Source: Planococcus salinus (GTDB lineage: Bacteria; Bacillota; Bacilli; Bacillales_A; Planococcaceae). From it: a DNA stretch of 64,000 nucleotides. Positions 35,019-43,902 of the stretch are shown here, piece after piece; within the stretch, counting starts at the first letter, position 1; each line of letters begins with the position of its first letter. Made by a program: the position numbers and the translations under genes. Under the pieces are notes generated by a model. The model saw nothing but the letters and a program-made list of their open reading frames with translations, did no database searches and was not told the DNA's origin. The stretch is taken from the NCBI RefSeq assembly GCF_003719725.1, contig NZ_RIAX01000004.1, positions 186,001 to 250,000 of the forward strand. The letters are read 5' to 3'.

Positions 35019-36143
35019 TTATTCCACAGTCTTCAAATACTCCGAGAATTTCTCCAGCCCGTTTTTAAGCACTTCGGTTGAGCAGGCATAGCCGATTCGC
35101 ACGGTTCCTTCTAAGTCGAAACAGCTGCCCGGGGCTAAAAAAGCGCCGTTTGTTTTGAACAAGTCGATGCAAAACTGTTCTGAAGGAACGTCCGATTCGT
35201 ATTTCAGAATGGCTGTTGTTCCACCCTGCGGCTTGAAATACGTGATCTTTTCTTCTTTTTCCACCCAATCATCCAGTATCTGCAGGTTGTCACGGATGAT
35301 TTTCAAGTTGCGTTTCATAATTTCATCGTAGTTTTCCAAGGCATGAACCGCCAATAGATCGTCAATGCGGCCGTTGCTGATGGTGGTGTAATCGCGGCGG
35401 ACCAAACATCTCTCAATCAGTTCTTCGGGCCCTGCTATCCAGCCAAGGCGTAACCCCGCCAGCGAAAGGGATTTGGACATGCTGCCTGTGCTGATGCCCT
35501 TGTCGTATAAATCAGCCATCGCTGGTATTTCCGCGTCAGGATCCTGCCACAACCCCCGGTATACTTCATCGCATAAAAGATAAGCATCCTGCTTGCGTGC
35601 GATGTCCACTATTTTCTTCAAATAATCAGCATCCATCACGGAACCTGAAGGGTTATTCGGATTGTTGATGATGATCAGCTTCGTCTTGGAATTGACCAGT
35701 GATTCCAGCTCCTCCAGGTCCGGCAAATAGTCATTTTCCTGCGTGAGACGCAATCGTTTCACCTGCGCTCCGAACGATTCCGGAACCGAATGCAACTGCT
35801 GATAAGTAGGATCTACACAAACAACTTCATCTCCCGGCTCGATCAATGTATACAACACCAGAAAGTTTGCGCCGATGGCACCGTTCATGGACAGAATATT
35901 TTCAGGTTTCATCGTTTTGTATAGACTCGCTACGTTATTCTTGAATTTCGGCGAACCTGTAATATGACCATACGTCAGTTTTTTATCGCCAATGGAGCGG
36001 AAGAATTCGTCATAATCGCTTCCCCCAGTCGTTACCAGTTCTTTTATGCTTAACGAATCTACACACGTTTCTGCCAGATTATAAACGGCGTCATTCTCGT
36101 ATTCATTCATCCACTCTTCGATTGCAAATGGTTTTATTTTCAT
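35019..36143 (-). CDS. Class I/II PLP-dependent aminotransferase
   Basis: 374 residues, fold type I. The PLP lysine is in STGSMSKSLSLAGLRLGW, with NNPNNPSG and CDEVYRGL before it. Last gene of an operon transcribed from 41.0 kb: carrier, M20D hydrolase, dehydratase, enolase-superfamily enzyme, aminotransferase. It probably removes the amino group of an intermediate of that pathway. Substrate unknown. AAGGAGCG before the ATG. Confidence 0.88.
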   Translation of the reverse strand: MKIKPFAIEEWMNEYENDAVYNLAETCVDSLSIKELVTTGGSDYDEFFRSIGDKKLTYGHITGSPKFKNNVASLYKTMKPENILSMNGAIGANFLVLYTLIEPGDEVVCVDPTYQQLHSVPESFGAQVKRLRLTQENDYLPDLEELESLVNSKTKLIIINNPNNPSGSVMDADYLKKIVDIARKQDAYLLCDEVYRGLWQDPDAEIPAMADLYDKGISTGSMSKSLSLAGLRLGWIAGPEELIERCLVRRDYTTISNGRIDDLLAVHALENYDEIMKRNLKIIRDNLQILDDWVEKEEKITYFKPQGGTTAILKYESDVPSEQFCIDLFKTNGAFLAPGSCFDLEGTVRIGYACSTEVLKNGLEKFSEYLKTVE

Positions 36144-36157
36144 CGAAACGCTCCTTT

Positions 36158-37261
36158 TTAAACTGTGATATGGACTTCCATTAACTCTTTCACAATCTCT
36201 TCGTTTACTTCAACACCCAAACCGGGCAGTTCAGGGAACCGCAGGACATCTCCATCGAATGAAACAGATGCGACGTCTTTGGAAAACATGAAAGGACCGA
36301 CAAGTTCGTTGGATTGGATAATGTCTCTCGCGATGGACAAGTGCGCACCAGCCATGGTCCCTACTGCTGACTCCACCATCGATCCCACCTGGCAAGGCAA
36401 GCCGGCTGCTTCTGCCATGCTCGCCATCGCCAATGCAGGATAAATGCCTCCTGTTTTCATCAGTTTGATGTTCACCATATCAGCCGAACGGTTTTGTATG
36501 ACGTTCAATAAATCCCCCGTACCGTGGATGCCTTCGTCGATCATAACTTTCGCATGGGAAACCCGGCGAATTTCCTGCATGCTCAGGATATCTGCAGCCA
36601 ATACAGGCTGTTCATACCAATCCACCAGACAGTCCTTCGTTTTTTCAATAACTGTCACTGCGCTGATGCGGTCCCATCCCTGGTTCGCATCCACCCGTAA
36701 ATTCACTTCTTTCGGAATGGCGTTTCGAACAGCCCGGATCCGCTCAATATCAGTCTCTGCATCCGTCCCTACTTTTATCTTGACGTTACGGAAGCCTTCA
36801 CCGACAATCCGGCGGGCATCTTCTGCCATTTCACCCGGAGATTTTATGCTGATTACTTGAGGCATAACGAGAAAGTCATGCGCTTTGCCCCCAATAAGCT
36901 GGTAAACCGGCTGACCTGTGATCTTCCCCATCAGATCATATAATGCACAATCTATAGCCGCTTTGGCAGTGGGATTTCCAAGTATCTTCTTATTCATTTT
37001 TTTATGGATTAATTCAATTTGAAAAGGGCTTAAACCTTTCAGCAGAGGCGCCAGTTCATGCTCCAGAATCTGCATGACAGAATGATGGGTTTCACCGGTC
37101 ACATGCTGATCCGGCACTGCTTCCCCCCATCCGACTGTGCCATCAGCCAACTCAATTTTTACGAGAATCACGGGCATATCGTCGTATCGATCATAAGAGA
37201 CAATGAACGGCTCATGCAACGGCAGTCGTATTCCGTATATATCGACTTTGGCGATTTTCAT
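36158..37261 (-). CDS. Enolase-superfamily enzyme (dipeptide epimerase-like)
   Basis: 367 residues. Active-site pattern: VKIKVG (KxK base), DANQGWD, WYEQP and MIDEG as metal ligands, NIKLMKTGG with the second lysine and GSMVES. NIKLMKTGG with ES near the end resembles Ala-Glu epimerases rather than muconate cycloisomerases; N-succinylamino acid racemase is less likely. An epimerase would fit with the M20D hydrolase and dehydratase encoded in the same operon. Sits 14 bases upstream of the aminotransferase gene. Confidence 0.82.
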   Translation of the reverse strand: MKIAKVDIYGIRLPLHEPFIVSYDRYDDMPVILVKIELADGTVGWGEAVPDQHVTGETHHSVMQILEHELAPLLKGLSPFQIELIHKKMNKKILGNPTAKAAIDCALYDLMGKITGQPVYQLIGGKAHDFLVMPQVISIKSPGEMAEDARRIVGEGFRNVKIKVGTDAETDIERIRAVRNAIPKEVNLRVDANQGWDRISAVTVIEKTKDCLVDWYEQPVLAADILSMQEIRRVSHAKVMIDEGIHGTGDLLNVIQNRSADMVNIKLMKTGGIYPALAMASMAEAAGLPCQVGSMVESAVGTMAGAHLSIARDIIQSNELVGPFMFSKDVASVSFDGDVLRFPELPGLGVEVNEEIVKELMEVHITV

Positions 37262-37303
37262 AACGCATCTCCCTCCAATAAAATCCTGAAAGTACTACCT
37301 TCG

Positions 37304-38281
37304 TTATTTCCCAGTTTCTTCAAACTCATTGTAGAATTGTGCCAGTCTTCCGAGATCCACGTTGCTTCCGGTGGCAATCGTAATGATTTTTTTGCCTTTT
37401 ACATCTGGAACGAGCCCTTTCTGTAATGCCGCAATCCCGACGACTGCAGAACCTTCCAGCATGTAATGATGCTGCTTCGCCATCCAGTACATGGCTCTTG
37501 CCACATCTTTTTCTGTAACCAAGACAAAGTCATCCACGATTTCTTTCGCCAGATCAAAGTTGCCGGCTGTAATTCCACCATGCAACCCTTCGGCATAAGA
37601 CGGACGATATTCAACATCCACCAATTTTCCCGCTTTAAAAGAGTAATACCACGGCGGAGAAGTGTCTGTCTGGATTCCGATCACTTTGATGGCAGGGTTT
37701 ATCGCTTTTGCCACAAGAGCTGCGCCGCATAATAATCCACCGCCTCCAGCGGGAATCAGCAAGATATCGGCATCAGGCTGTTCGAGAAGCGCCTCCAGGC
37801 CAGCTGTCCCTTGTCCTGCCACTACCAGGTCGTCTTCAAATGCATTCACAAAAACCCGTCCGGTCTCTTCTGCAAGCTGAAGTGCATGGTCTTCAGCTTC
37901 ATCGTACAAATCTCCGTGAATAATCAATTCTCCGCCGTAGCGCTTGATGCCTTCCAACTTTGTCTGAGGTGTTGACGAAGGCACGACAATTTGCGCTGAG
38001 ATCCCTTTCAGTGTGGAAGCGTAGGCAACTGCCTGGGCATGATTGCCGGCAGAAGCAGTTACGACGCCCCGTTTCTGCTCTTCCTGCGTTAAAGCATCCA
38101 TCTTATTCAATGCGCCCCGCACTTTAAAAGACCCCGTTTTTTGCAAAGCTTCCATTTTTATATAGACTTCCGCTCCTGTTTCGGTTGAAAGCTGGTCTGA
38201 GTACACCAAAGGCGTTTTGTTGATCCTTCCTTCTAATCGTTTGGCTGCGATTAATACGTCTTGGAATGTCGCTTTTAACAA
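37304..38281 (-). CDS. Threonine dehydratase-like PLP enzyme (serine/threonine ammonia-lyase family)
   Basis: 325 residues from a TTG at 38281 with AGAGGAGG seven bases upstream; an ATG at 38305 is in frame but has no ribosome site. PLP lysine in KTGSFKVRGALNK; phosphate loop PAGGGGLLCGAAL; NHAQAVAYAS. No C-terminal regulatory domain, so it is a short catabolic-type enzyme. It could deaminate threonine, serine or a beta-hydroxy amino acid; EutB of hydroxyectoine breakdown is related, but the other eut genes are missing. Confidence 0.85.
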   Translation of the reverse strand: MLKATFQDVLIAAKRLEGRINKTPLVYSDQLSTETGAEVYIKMEALQKTGSFKVRGALNKMDALTQEEQKRGVVTASAGNHAQAVAYASTLKGISAQIVVPSSTPQTKLEGIKRYGGELIIHGDLYDEAEDHALQLAEETGRVFVNAFEDDLVVAGQGTAGLEALLEQPDADILLIPAGGGGLLCGAALVAKAINPAIKVIGIQTDTSPPWYYSFKAGKLVDVEYRPSYAEGLHGGITAGNFDLAKEIVDDFVLVTEKDVARAMYWMAKQHHYMLEGSAVVGIAALQKGLVPDVKGKKIITIATGSNVDLGRLAQFYNEFEETGK

Positions 38282-38308
38282 ATGACAACCTCCTCTTTTG
38301 GACATTGG

Positions 38309-39469
38309 TTAACTTGAGGGATAATCCTGAACAATCTTGATGAACAGCTGGATAGCCGATTCAAACACATCTTCGTCAAGATCGAACTTGGCATGATGGT
38401 GAGGATACCTGCTTTTTTCTCCTTTCATCCCGACAAAGACAAATGCTCCCTGCTTTTTCTGCAGATAAAACGAAAAATCCTCAGCGGCCATGGTACTGTC
38501 TAAAAGGGAAAAAACATCTTCTCCCAGATGCTCTTTAATGACAGTTTCTACAAAAGCACTTTCTTTTGGATCATTAACAAGCGGCGGTGTGCCTTCAATA
38601 AATTCAATTTTATGGTCCGCTGAAAAAGTGGAACAGATTCCAGCAGTTTGCTGGGCGATCCTCTCTTTCATAAATGCCTGTGTTTCAGGGGTTACCGCAC
38701 GCATTGTTCCGTACAATTCCACCTTTGAAGGGATAATACTGTAACTAGACCCTCCATCAACTTTCCCAATAGAAATGACGGCAGGCTCAATAGGATTGGT
38801 CTGCCTGCTTGTTATCGCTTGGAACGACTGGATTAAGTGTGTAGCGATGTAAATAGGATCTGTCGTTTCATGCGGCATTGAGCCATGTCCCCCGCTCGCG
38901 TCAATTGTTACATGAAAATCATCGACCGATGCCATCATCGGTCCAGGCTTCAAACCTATTTTTCCTTTTTCCAGCCCCTGCCACAAGTGGATGCCGAAAA
39001 TGGCGTCCACGTCATCCAATATTCCCGCCTGAACGAGTCCTTCTGCTCCGCTTGGCGTGATTTCTTCGGCAGACTGGAAGATGAACTTCACATTATGTTC
39101 AATCGAATTTCTGTTTTCCGCCATCCATTTCGCAACAGCAAGCAGGATAGCTGTATGTCCGTCATGGCCGCAAGCATGCGATACGCCTGGATTCATCGAT
39201 TTATACCCTTCTTTGCCCCCTTCTTCCTGAACGGGAAGAGCGTCTATATCTGCACGCAAAGCAATCGTCTTTTTTCCCACCGTTCCCGGAAGATAGGCGA
39301 TTAAATTGGGGGACGGGTAATCTGCCAGTTGCAGACCAAGCTCTGTAACGATGTCTTTAATGTAATTGTAGGTGTTGAATTCTTTTCCGGATAGCTCCGG
39401 GTGTTTATGGAGAAACCGTCTATGGACGATACTCCATTCTGCCAGTGAGCGGAGTTGATCAGTATTCAT
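38309..39469 (-). CDS. M20D family amidohydrolase
   Basis: 386 residues with ligands in SHACGHDGHTA, FQSAEEITPSGAEG, AAEDFSFY and YPHHHAKFD; SGGHGSMPHE in the dimerisation domain. Third M20D gene of the window and the only one inside an operon with a carrier and amino-acid enzymes, so it probably releases an amino acid from an imported N-acylated or dipeptide-like compound. GGAGAGAG before the ATG. Confidence 0.88.
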   Translation of the reverse strand: MNTDQLRSLAEWSIVHRRFLHKHPELSGKEFNTYNYIKDIVTELGLQLADYPSPNLIAYLPGTVGKKTIALRADIDALPVQEEGGKEGYKSMNPGVSHACGHDGHTAILLAVAKWMAENRNSIEHNVKFIFQSAEEITPSGAEGLVQAGILDDVDAIFGIHLWQGLEKGKIGLKPGPMMASVDDFHVTIDASGGHGSMPHETTDPIYIATHLIQSFQAITSRQTNPIEPAVISIGKVDGGSSYSIIPSKVELYGTMRAVTPETQAFMKERIAQQTAGICSTFSADHKIEFIEGTPPLVNDPKESAFVETVIKEHLGEDVFSLLDSTMAAEDFSFYLQKKQGAFVFVGMKGEKSRYPHHHAKFDLDEDVFESAIQLFIKIVQDYPSS

Positions 39470-39480
39470 CTTCTCTCTCC

Positions 39481-40890
39481 TTAAAATGGTCCGTAATTAA
39501 TAAAGTGGGCAATGAGCAAAAATACGACAGCAATTCCGACCTGCAGCAAAGCAAAAGGAAAAACCCATTTTATCCACTTGCCCCACGGTATACCTGCCAA
39601 AGCTAAGCCGGCCATAAAGAACCCGACTGTCGGGAACAGTATGTTCGATATGCCATCACCCAGCTGATAAGCCAATACGGCTGTTTGTCTTGTCACGCCG
39701 ATCAAATCTCCTAATGGAGCCATAATCGGCATCGTCAAAGCGGCCTGTCCGCTTCCGGAAGGAATCAGGAAGTTAAAGAACAACTGGAACACAAACATCC
39801 CAACAGCGCTCAAGGCTGCCGGCAAATTTTCCAAAACGCCTGAAGCGTAATAGAGGATGGTGTCCATCAGCATTCCACTTTGGAATATAACCAGGATGGC
39901 TTGCGCGAACCCGATAACCAAAGCTCCCGGCACCAGAAGTTTGGCCCCGTCAATAAAGCTGTCGGCAATCCCCCCAGGCGTTAATTTCCCGATCAGCCCC
40001 ATCAAAATTCCAAAAAGCAAAAATAATCCAGCTATCTCCGTTATGTACCAGCCATAATTCAATACACCGAAAATCAAAACAATGAAGTTAATCAGGAAAA
40101 CAATCAATACCAGTTTATGCCGTCTTTCCATCTTGAAGTTCTGATCAAGCTCGACCGTGGTATTGGGATCCTGGTCACCATAAAAGCCCAGCTTCGGGTT
40201 ATTTTTGACTTTCTTCGCATGGCGCCATACATACCATACAGCCGCAATATACAAAGTGGCCAAAAGTGCCAGCCGCAAACCGATGCCGGAAAACGTCGGC
40301 AATTCGGCCACTCCCTGTGCGACCCCGACTGTAAATGGATTCATGACAGCTGCTGAAAATCCAACCGATGCTCCAAGAGAGACAATTGCGAATCCTGTGA
40401 TGGCATCAAACCGTAAGGCTATTGCCAGCGGCACTAAAATGCCGATATAAACCAATGTTTCTTCCGCCATCCCCATCAATGTACCGGCAGCAGCGAAAAA
40501 GAGCATAAGTACAGGAATCAGGAGAGTACCCCGATCAGCCAGTTTCACTGTCAAAAATGTAACCAGGGCATCCAGCGCCCCGGTCGCTTTCAAAATTCCA
40601 AAAGCTCCCCCTACCATAAACACAAAGAAAATGATGGACGCGCCTTCAATCATACCCAGATGAACACTATTGAATACGTCCATAAAACCGACAGGCGACG
40701 ATTCAGTAAAGCTGAAAGACGTCGGATCCACTACAGTCCGTCCATCGACTTCCGATCTTTCGTAGCTTCCTGCGGGCATGATGTAGGTCAAAATCGCAGA
40801 TATTACGATGACGATAAAAATAAGAACAAACGCATTAATTCCTTTTGACTCTGTAACTTCTTCTGTATTCGGTGCTGGCTTATTGCTCAT
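39481..40890 (-). CDS. YfcC family (DcuC-like) membrane carrier
   Basis: 469 residues, about 12 membrane helices. NAFVLIFIVIVISAILTYIM and the two conserved hairpin regions GASVGFSAAVMNPFTVGVAQ and FLIPSGSGQAALTMPIMAP are typical of the YfcC/anaerobic C4-dicarboxylate carrier group. First gene of the five-gene catabolic operon; likely imports the compound that the enzymes downstream degrade. GGAGGG before the ATG. Promoter with operator directly upstream. Confidence 0.87.
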   Translation of the reverse strand: MSNKPAPNTEEVTESKGINAFVLIFIVIVISAILTYIMPAGSYERSEVDGRTVVDPTSFSFTESSPVGFMDVFNSVHLGMIEGASIIFFVFMVGGAFGILKATGALDALVTFLTVKLADRGTLLIPVLMLFFAAAGTLMGMAEETLVYIGILVPLAIALRFDAITGFAIVSLGASVGFSAAVMNPFTVGVAQGVAELPTFSGIGLRLALLATLYIAAVWYVWRHAKKVKNNPKLGFYGDQDPNTTVELDQNFKMERRHKLVLIVFLINFIVLIFGVLNYGWYITEIAGLFLLFGILMGLIGKLTPGGIADSFIDGAKLLVPGALVIGFAQAILVIFQSGMLMDTILYYASGVLENLPAALSAVGMFVFQLFFNFLIPSGSGQAALTMPIMAPLGDLIGVTRQTAVLAYQLGDGISNILFPTVGFFMAGLALAGIPWGKWIKWVFPFALLQVGIAVVFLLIAHFINYGPF

Positions 40891-40970
40891 GTTTTTCCCT
40901 CCAATTTGTGATATTTCTCAAAACAGCTCCGAAATGCTCGTGCTCCTGCATCGACTTTTTCATCCGTTAA

Positions 40971-41007
40971 TGTATACACTATACATTATTGAATAATAAA
41001 ATGACAA
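40971..41007 (-). promoter_or_regulatory. Promoter and composite operator of the 40.9-35.0 kb operon
   Basis: Reading leftwards: -35 TTGTCA (41007-41002), 18-bp spacer, -10 TATAGT (40983-40978). The -10 lies in TGTATACACTATACA (40971-40985), an inverted repeat, adjoining ATTATT-N-AATAAT (40985-40997). Nearly identical to 45264-45300. The rest of 40891-41211 contains a further palindrome and a terminator, no gene. Confidence 0.7.
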
Positions 41008-41086
41008 GGCAATTTGAATTTTTTAAAAAAATCACTGTAGCGCCCAGTCAATCAGTTAAAAATTCAATATAAAAATTGAAAAGGCT

Positions 41087-41114
41087 TACATTAATAAATA
41101 TGAATATTTATGTA
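41087..41114. promoter_or_regulatory. Upstream activator-like palindrome, copy 1
   Basis: TACATTAA-N12-TTTATGTA, centred about 130 bp upstream of the predicted transcript start; the sequence TTGAAAAGGCTTACAT (41076-41091) leading into it is identical to that of copy 2 at 45371. Confidence 0.6.
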
Positions 41115-41154
41115 TGATGAGTTCTTAAATGATTTTTCGCCGGCTCATAAATAC

Positions 41155-41200
41155 AAAAAACAAGCTCCTGACCGGAAGAGCCGGCTGCGAGCTTGCTTTT
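41155..41200 (-). terminator. Terminator of the 45.2-41.2 kb operon
   Basis: AAGCTC/GAGCTT with inner CCGG/CCGG pairing and a T-run on the minus strand, just after the YjiH gene. Confidence 0.8.
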
Positions 41201-41211
41201 TGGCGCCTGTG

Positions 41212-42579
41212 TTACCCGACAAACAAATGGGCAAACAATACGAGCACAGGCAGTGTAATGATCGTACGCAGAATGAAAATCACGACCAGCTCCCAGAACT
41301 TGACCGGGATGTTGGAGCGCAGGATCAGAATGCCGATTTCCGACATGTAAATCAATTGTGTCAGAGAGATACCGGCGATGACGAATCGTGTCATTTCACT
41401 GTCAACACCACTGCCCAGTACGGCCGGCAGGAACATATCCGCGAAACCGACGAGGAACGTCGGAGCCGCTTCCGCCGCTTCAGGCAACCCAAGTAAGGTC
41501 AACACGGGAATCAATGGGTATGAAATGATGCGGAAAATCGGCGTATATTCCGCTACCATCAACGCCACCGTTCCAAGTGCCATCACCAGTGGAATCAGCC
41601 CAAGCCAGATATCCAGTACTGTCTGGACACCGGATTTCACCAGAGTTTTTGGCCCGGCAGCTGTATTCGCTTTCAGACGGGCTTCCTGATAACCCCATTT
41701 CAGCAAAGATACGCCTTCCGGTACCGTATCATCAATTTGTTTGCCGACGGGTTCAAAATACGTGTCTTCCTTTCGGGACAAAGGCGGAATCCGCGGCATA
41801 ATGACAGCAGCCACCAGACAAGCCACAGATACTGCGACATAAAAAGGGACAAACAAGTGGCCGATGCCGATGACGTTTGCCACTACCAGGCTGAAAGCGA
41901 TGGACGCAATTGAGAAAGTTGTGGCGATGACCGAAGCTTCCCGCTTCGTATAATAACCTTCGTCGTATTGCTTCATCGTCACCAGGACGCCCACTGGTGC
42001 TGCTCCCATCCAGGAAGCCATCGTATCAATAGACGAACGGCCCGGCAACGTGAACAGCGGACGCATGACCTTGTTCAACAATGTTCCCACGAACTCCATT
42101 AACCCGAACTCCACCAGCAAAGGCAGTAAAATTCCGGCAAACAAAAACCAGGTTAACAAAACAGGAGCCAAATCATACAGCACCACTCCTCCGGTGGCGC
42201 GCGAAGCAATCGGTTCAGGACCAATTTCATAAAACGCCATGATCCCAAAAACCAAAGCGCCCGCGCGGACAATCAAACCAATTGGGCCGGTGATAAACAA
42301 ACCGCGCAGAAACGGGGACTCCCGCACAAATGCCGGCTTCGAAACAGTCGCTCCAAGGCTTCCAAGTGCCGACACACCCAGCAGAAATAAAATGAACGCT
42401 GGAATCCACTCGCCAAATGTGGTTTGCAGGTAAGAAGCCAGTATCCCGACTCCAATCGTCACTTCGTCATTGTAAGAAACAGGAACCAAAAATAATAATG
42501 CACCAATCAGTGATGGAATCAGGAATTTCCACGTGGCAGTGCGGGAGATTTTCTCTTCCCGTTTTTGAACGATTGTCAT
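41212..42579 (-). CDS. YjiH family membrane protein (nucleoside-recognition/Gate domain)
   Basis: 455 residues with about ten membrane helices. Contains Gate-domain segments such as FVGTLLNKVMRPLFTLPGRS and MASWMGAAPVGVLVTMKQYD, and a duplicated region near the C-terminus (TFLVGFADMFLPAVLGSGVD). YjiH proteins are putative carriers of unknown substrate. Here it follows an aminotransferase by 12 bases, so import or export of an amino acid or omega-amino acid is plausible. Confidence 0.83.
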   Translation of the reverse strand: MTIVQKREEKISRTATWKFLIPSLIGALLFLVPVSYNDEVTIGVGILASYLQTTFGEWIPAFILFLLGVSALGSLGATVSKPAFVRESPFLRGLFITGPIGLIVRAGALVFGIMAFYEIGPEPIASRATGGVVLYDLAPVLLTWFLFAGILLPLLVEFGLMEFVGTLLNKVMRPLFTLPGRSSIDTMASWMGAAPVGVLVTMKQYDEGYYTKREASVIATTFSIASIAFSLVVANVIGIGHLFVPFYVAVSVACLVAAVIMPRIPPLSRKEDTYFEPVGKQIDDTVPEGVSLLKWGYQEARLKANTAAGPKTLVKSGVQTVLDIWLGLIPLVMALGTVALMVAEYTPIFRIISYPLIPVLTLLGLPEAAEAAPTFLVGFADMFLPAVLGSGVDSEMTRFVIAGISLTQLIYMSEIGILILRSNIPVKFWELVVIFILRTIITLPVLVLFAHLFVG

Positions 42580-42591
42580 AACAAATCCCCC

Positions 42592-43902
42592 TTATTTATT
42601 GCAGGCGTTGAAAGCCTGGTCCAGCACATCAATGCCGATATCAATTTGCTCTTTGGAAACAGTCAGCGGCGGAATCATCCGGATAACTTCCCCTGAGTTG
42701 CCGCAGAGATAAAATAGCACGCCTTTTTCCAGGCAGGCATTCAATACATCCATGACGGCTTCCCCGTTCGGTTTCCCGGTTTCCGGCACATGCAATTCGA
42801 TGCCGATCATCAATCCAACTCCTCGGACATTTTTGATCACGTCATGCTTTTGTTTCAAGTGTTCCAGCTGTTCCAGCGCGTACGCACCCATTTGGTTGGC
42901 GTTTTCCATCAGCTTTTCTTCCTTCATCACTTCGATTGAAGCCAGCGCCGCTGAACATGCCATCGGATTGCCTCCGAACGTGGTCCCGTGGGTGCCAAGC
43001 GGCCATTGCTCCATCAGCTCTTTCGACGCCACGGTAGCGCTGAGCGGAAGACCCGCTGCGATGCCCTTTGCGACTGCCATGATGTCCGGCGCGACACCGA
43101 ATGTCTGGGCGGCAAACCAATTGCCGGTGCGGCCGAAGCCGGTCTGTACTTCATCGTAGATCAGCAGAATGCCGTGACGGTCGCAAATTTCACGTACTTT
43201 TGCGAGCCACTCTTTCGGCGGAATGATATAGCCGCCTTCTCCCAATACCGGTTCCAGAATGATGCACGCGACTTCTTCCGGTGTCACTTGATGATTGAAC
43301 AGTTTTTCCACATCACGCTCCAGCTTTTCAGGAAAGAAGACCGCCGGGTCCGCTCCTTCCGGCAATTCATCCGGATGCGCATACGGCAATTGATACGTCA
43401 GCCAGGACGGCTGCATAAACTTACGGTATTTGCTCTTCGATGTAGAAACGCTGAGCGCACCCATGGAACGTCCATGGAAGCAGCCTGTGAATGACACGAC
43501 ATATGGACGTTTTGTCACATACTTCGCCAGTTTGATGCCTCCTTCAATCGCTTCTGTTCCACTGTTGGCGAAAAAGAAATTGTCCAATTTCGGCGGCATG
43601 ATCTGTTGCAGTTCATGAGCCAGTTTTAAAATCGATTCATAGATGATGACTCCCGATGGGCCATGAATCAGATGATCTGCACTGTCTTTGATGGCCTGTA
43701 CCACTTTTGGATGGCGGTGACCGACATTTTCCACTGCGATGCCGGAAGTGAAGTCCAAATATTCTTTTCCGTCAGCACCGTAATAATAGCAGCCTTCCGC
43801 TTTTACGACAGGCAGATTGGGGTGATCTTTTGCCATGCTTGGTGCGAGCAGATTTCCGATTGAGCCGACAAGTTCCTGCCAGTCTGGTTGAGTTGTAGTC
43901 AT
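42592..43902 (-). CDS. Class III aminotransferase (4-aminobutyrate aminotransferase-like)
   Basis: 436 residues. PLP lysine in [35 protein letters not shown] and [14 protein letters not shown] are family signatures. Members transfer the terminal amino group of GABA, ornithine, diaminobutyrate or similar omega-amino acids to 2-oxoglutarate or pyruvate. Its ATG overlaps the stop of the regulator gene by four bases. Specificity not decidable from sequence alone. Confidence 0.87.
   Translation of the reverse strand: MTTTQPDWQELVGSIGNLLAPSMAKDHPNLPVVKAEGCYYYGADGKEYLDFTSGIAVENVGHRHPKVVQAIKDSADHLIHGPSGVIIYESILKLAHELQQIMPPKLDNFFFANSGTEAIEGGIKLAKYVTKRPYVVSFTGCFHGRSMGALSVSTSKSKYRKFMQPSWLTYQLPYAHPDELPEGADPAVFFPEKLERDVEKLFNHQVTPEEVACIILEPVLGEGGYIIPPKEWLAKVREICDRHGILLIYDEVQTGFGRTGNWFAAQTFGVAPDIMAVAKGIAAGLPLSATVASKELMEQWPLGTHGTTFGGNPMACSAALASIEVMKEEKLMENANQMGAYALEQLEHLKQKHDVIKNVRGVGLMIGIELHVPETGKPNGEAVMDVLNACLEKGVLFYLCGNSGEVIRMIPPLTVSKEQIDIGIDVLDQAFNACNK

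Noticed and set aside
37304-40890. Ectoine/hydroxyectoine degradation cluster
   Set aside because: The dehydratase resembles EutB, but ectoine hydrolase (EutD), EutC and the DoeB-type deacetylase are missing, and an epimerase is present instead.
40891-40975. Sigma-54 promoter for the operon next to the enhancer-binding regulator
   Set aside because: No GG-N10-GC element at a usable distance, while a sigma-A type promoter is conserved at both target sites.
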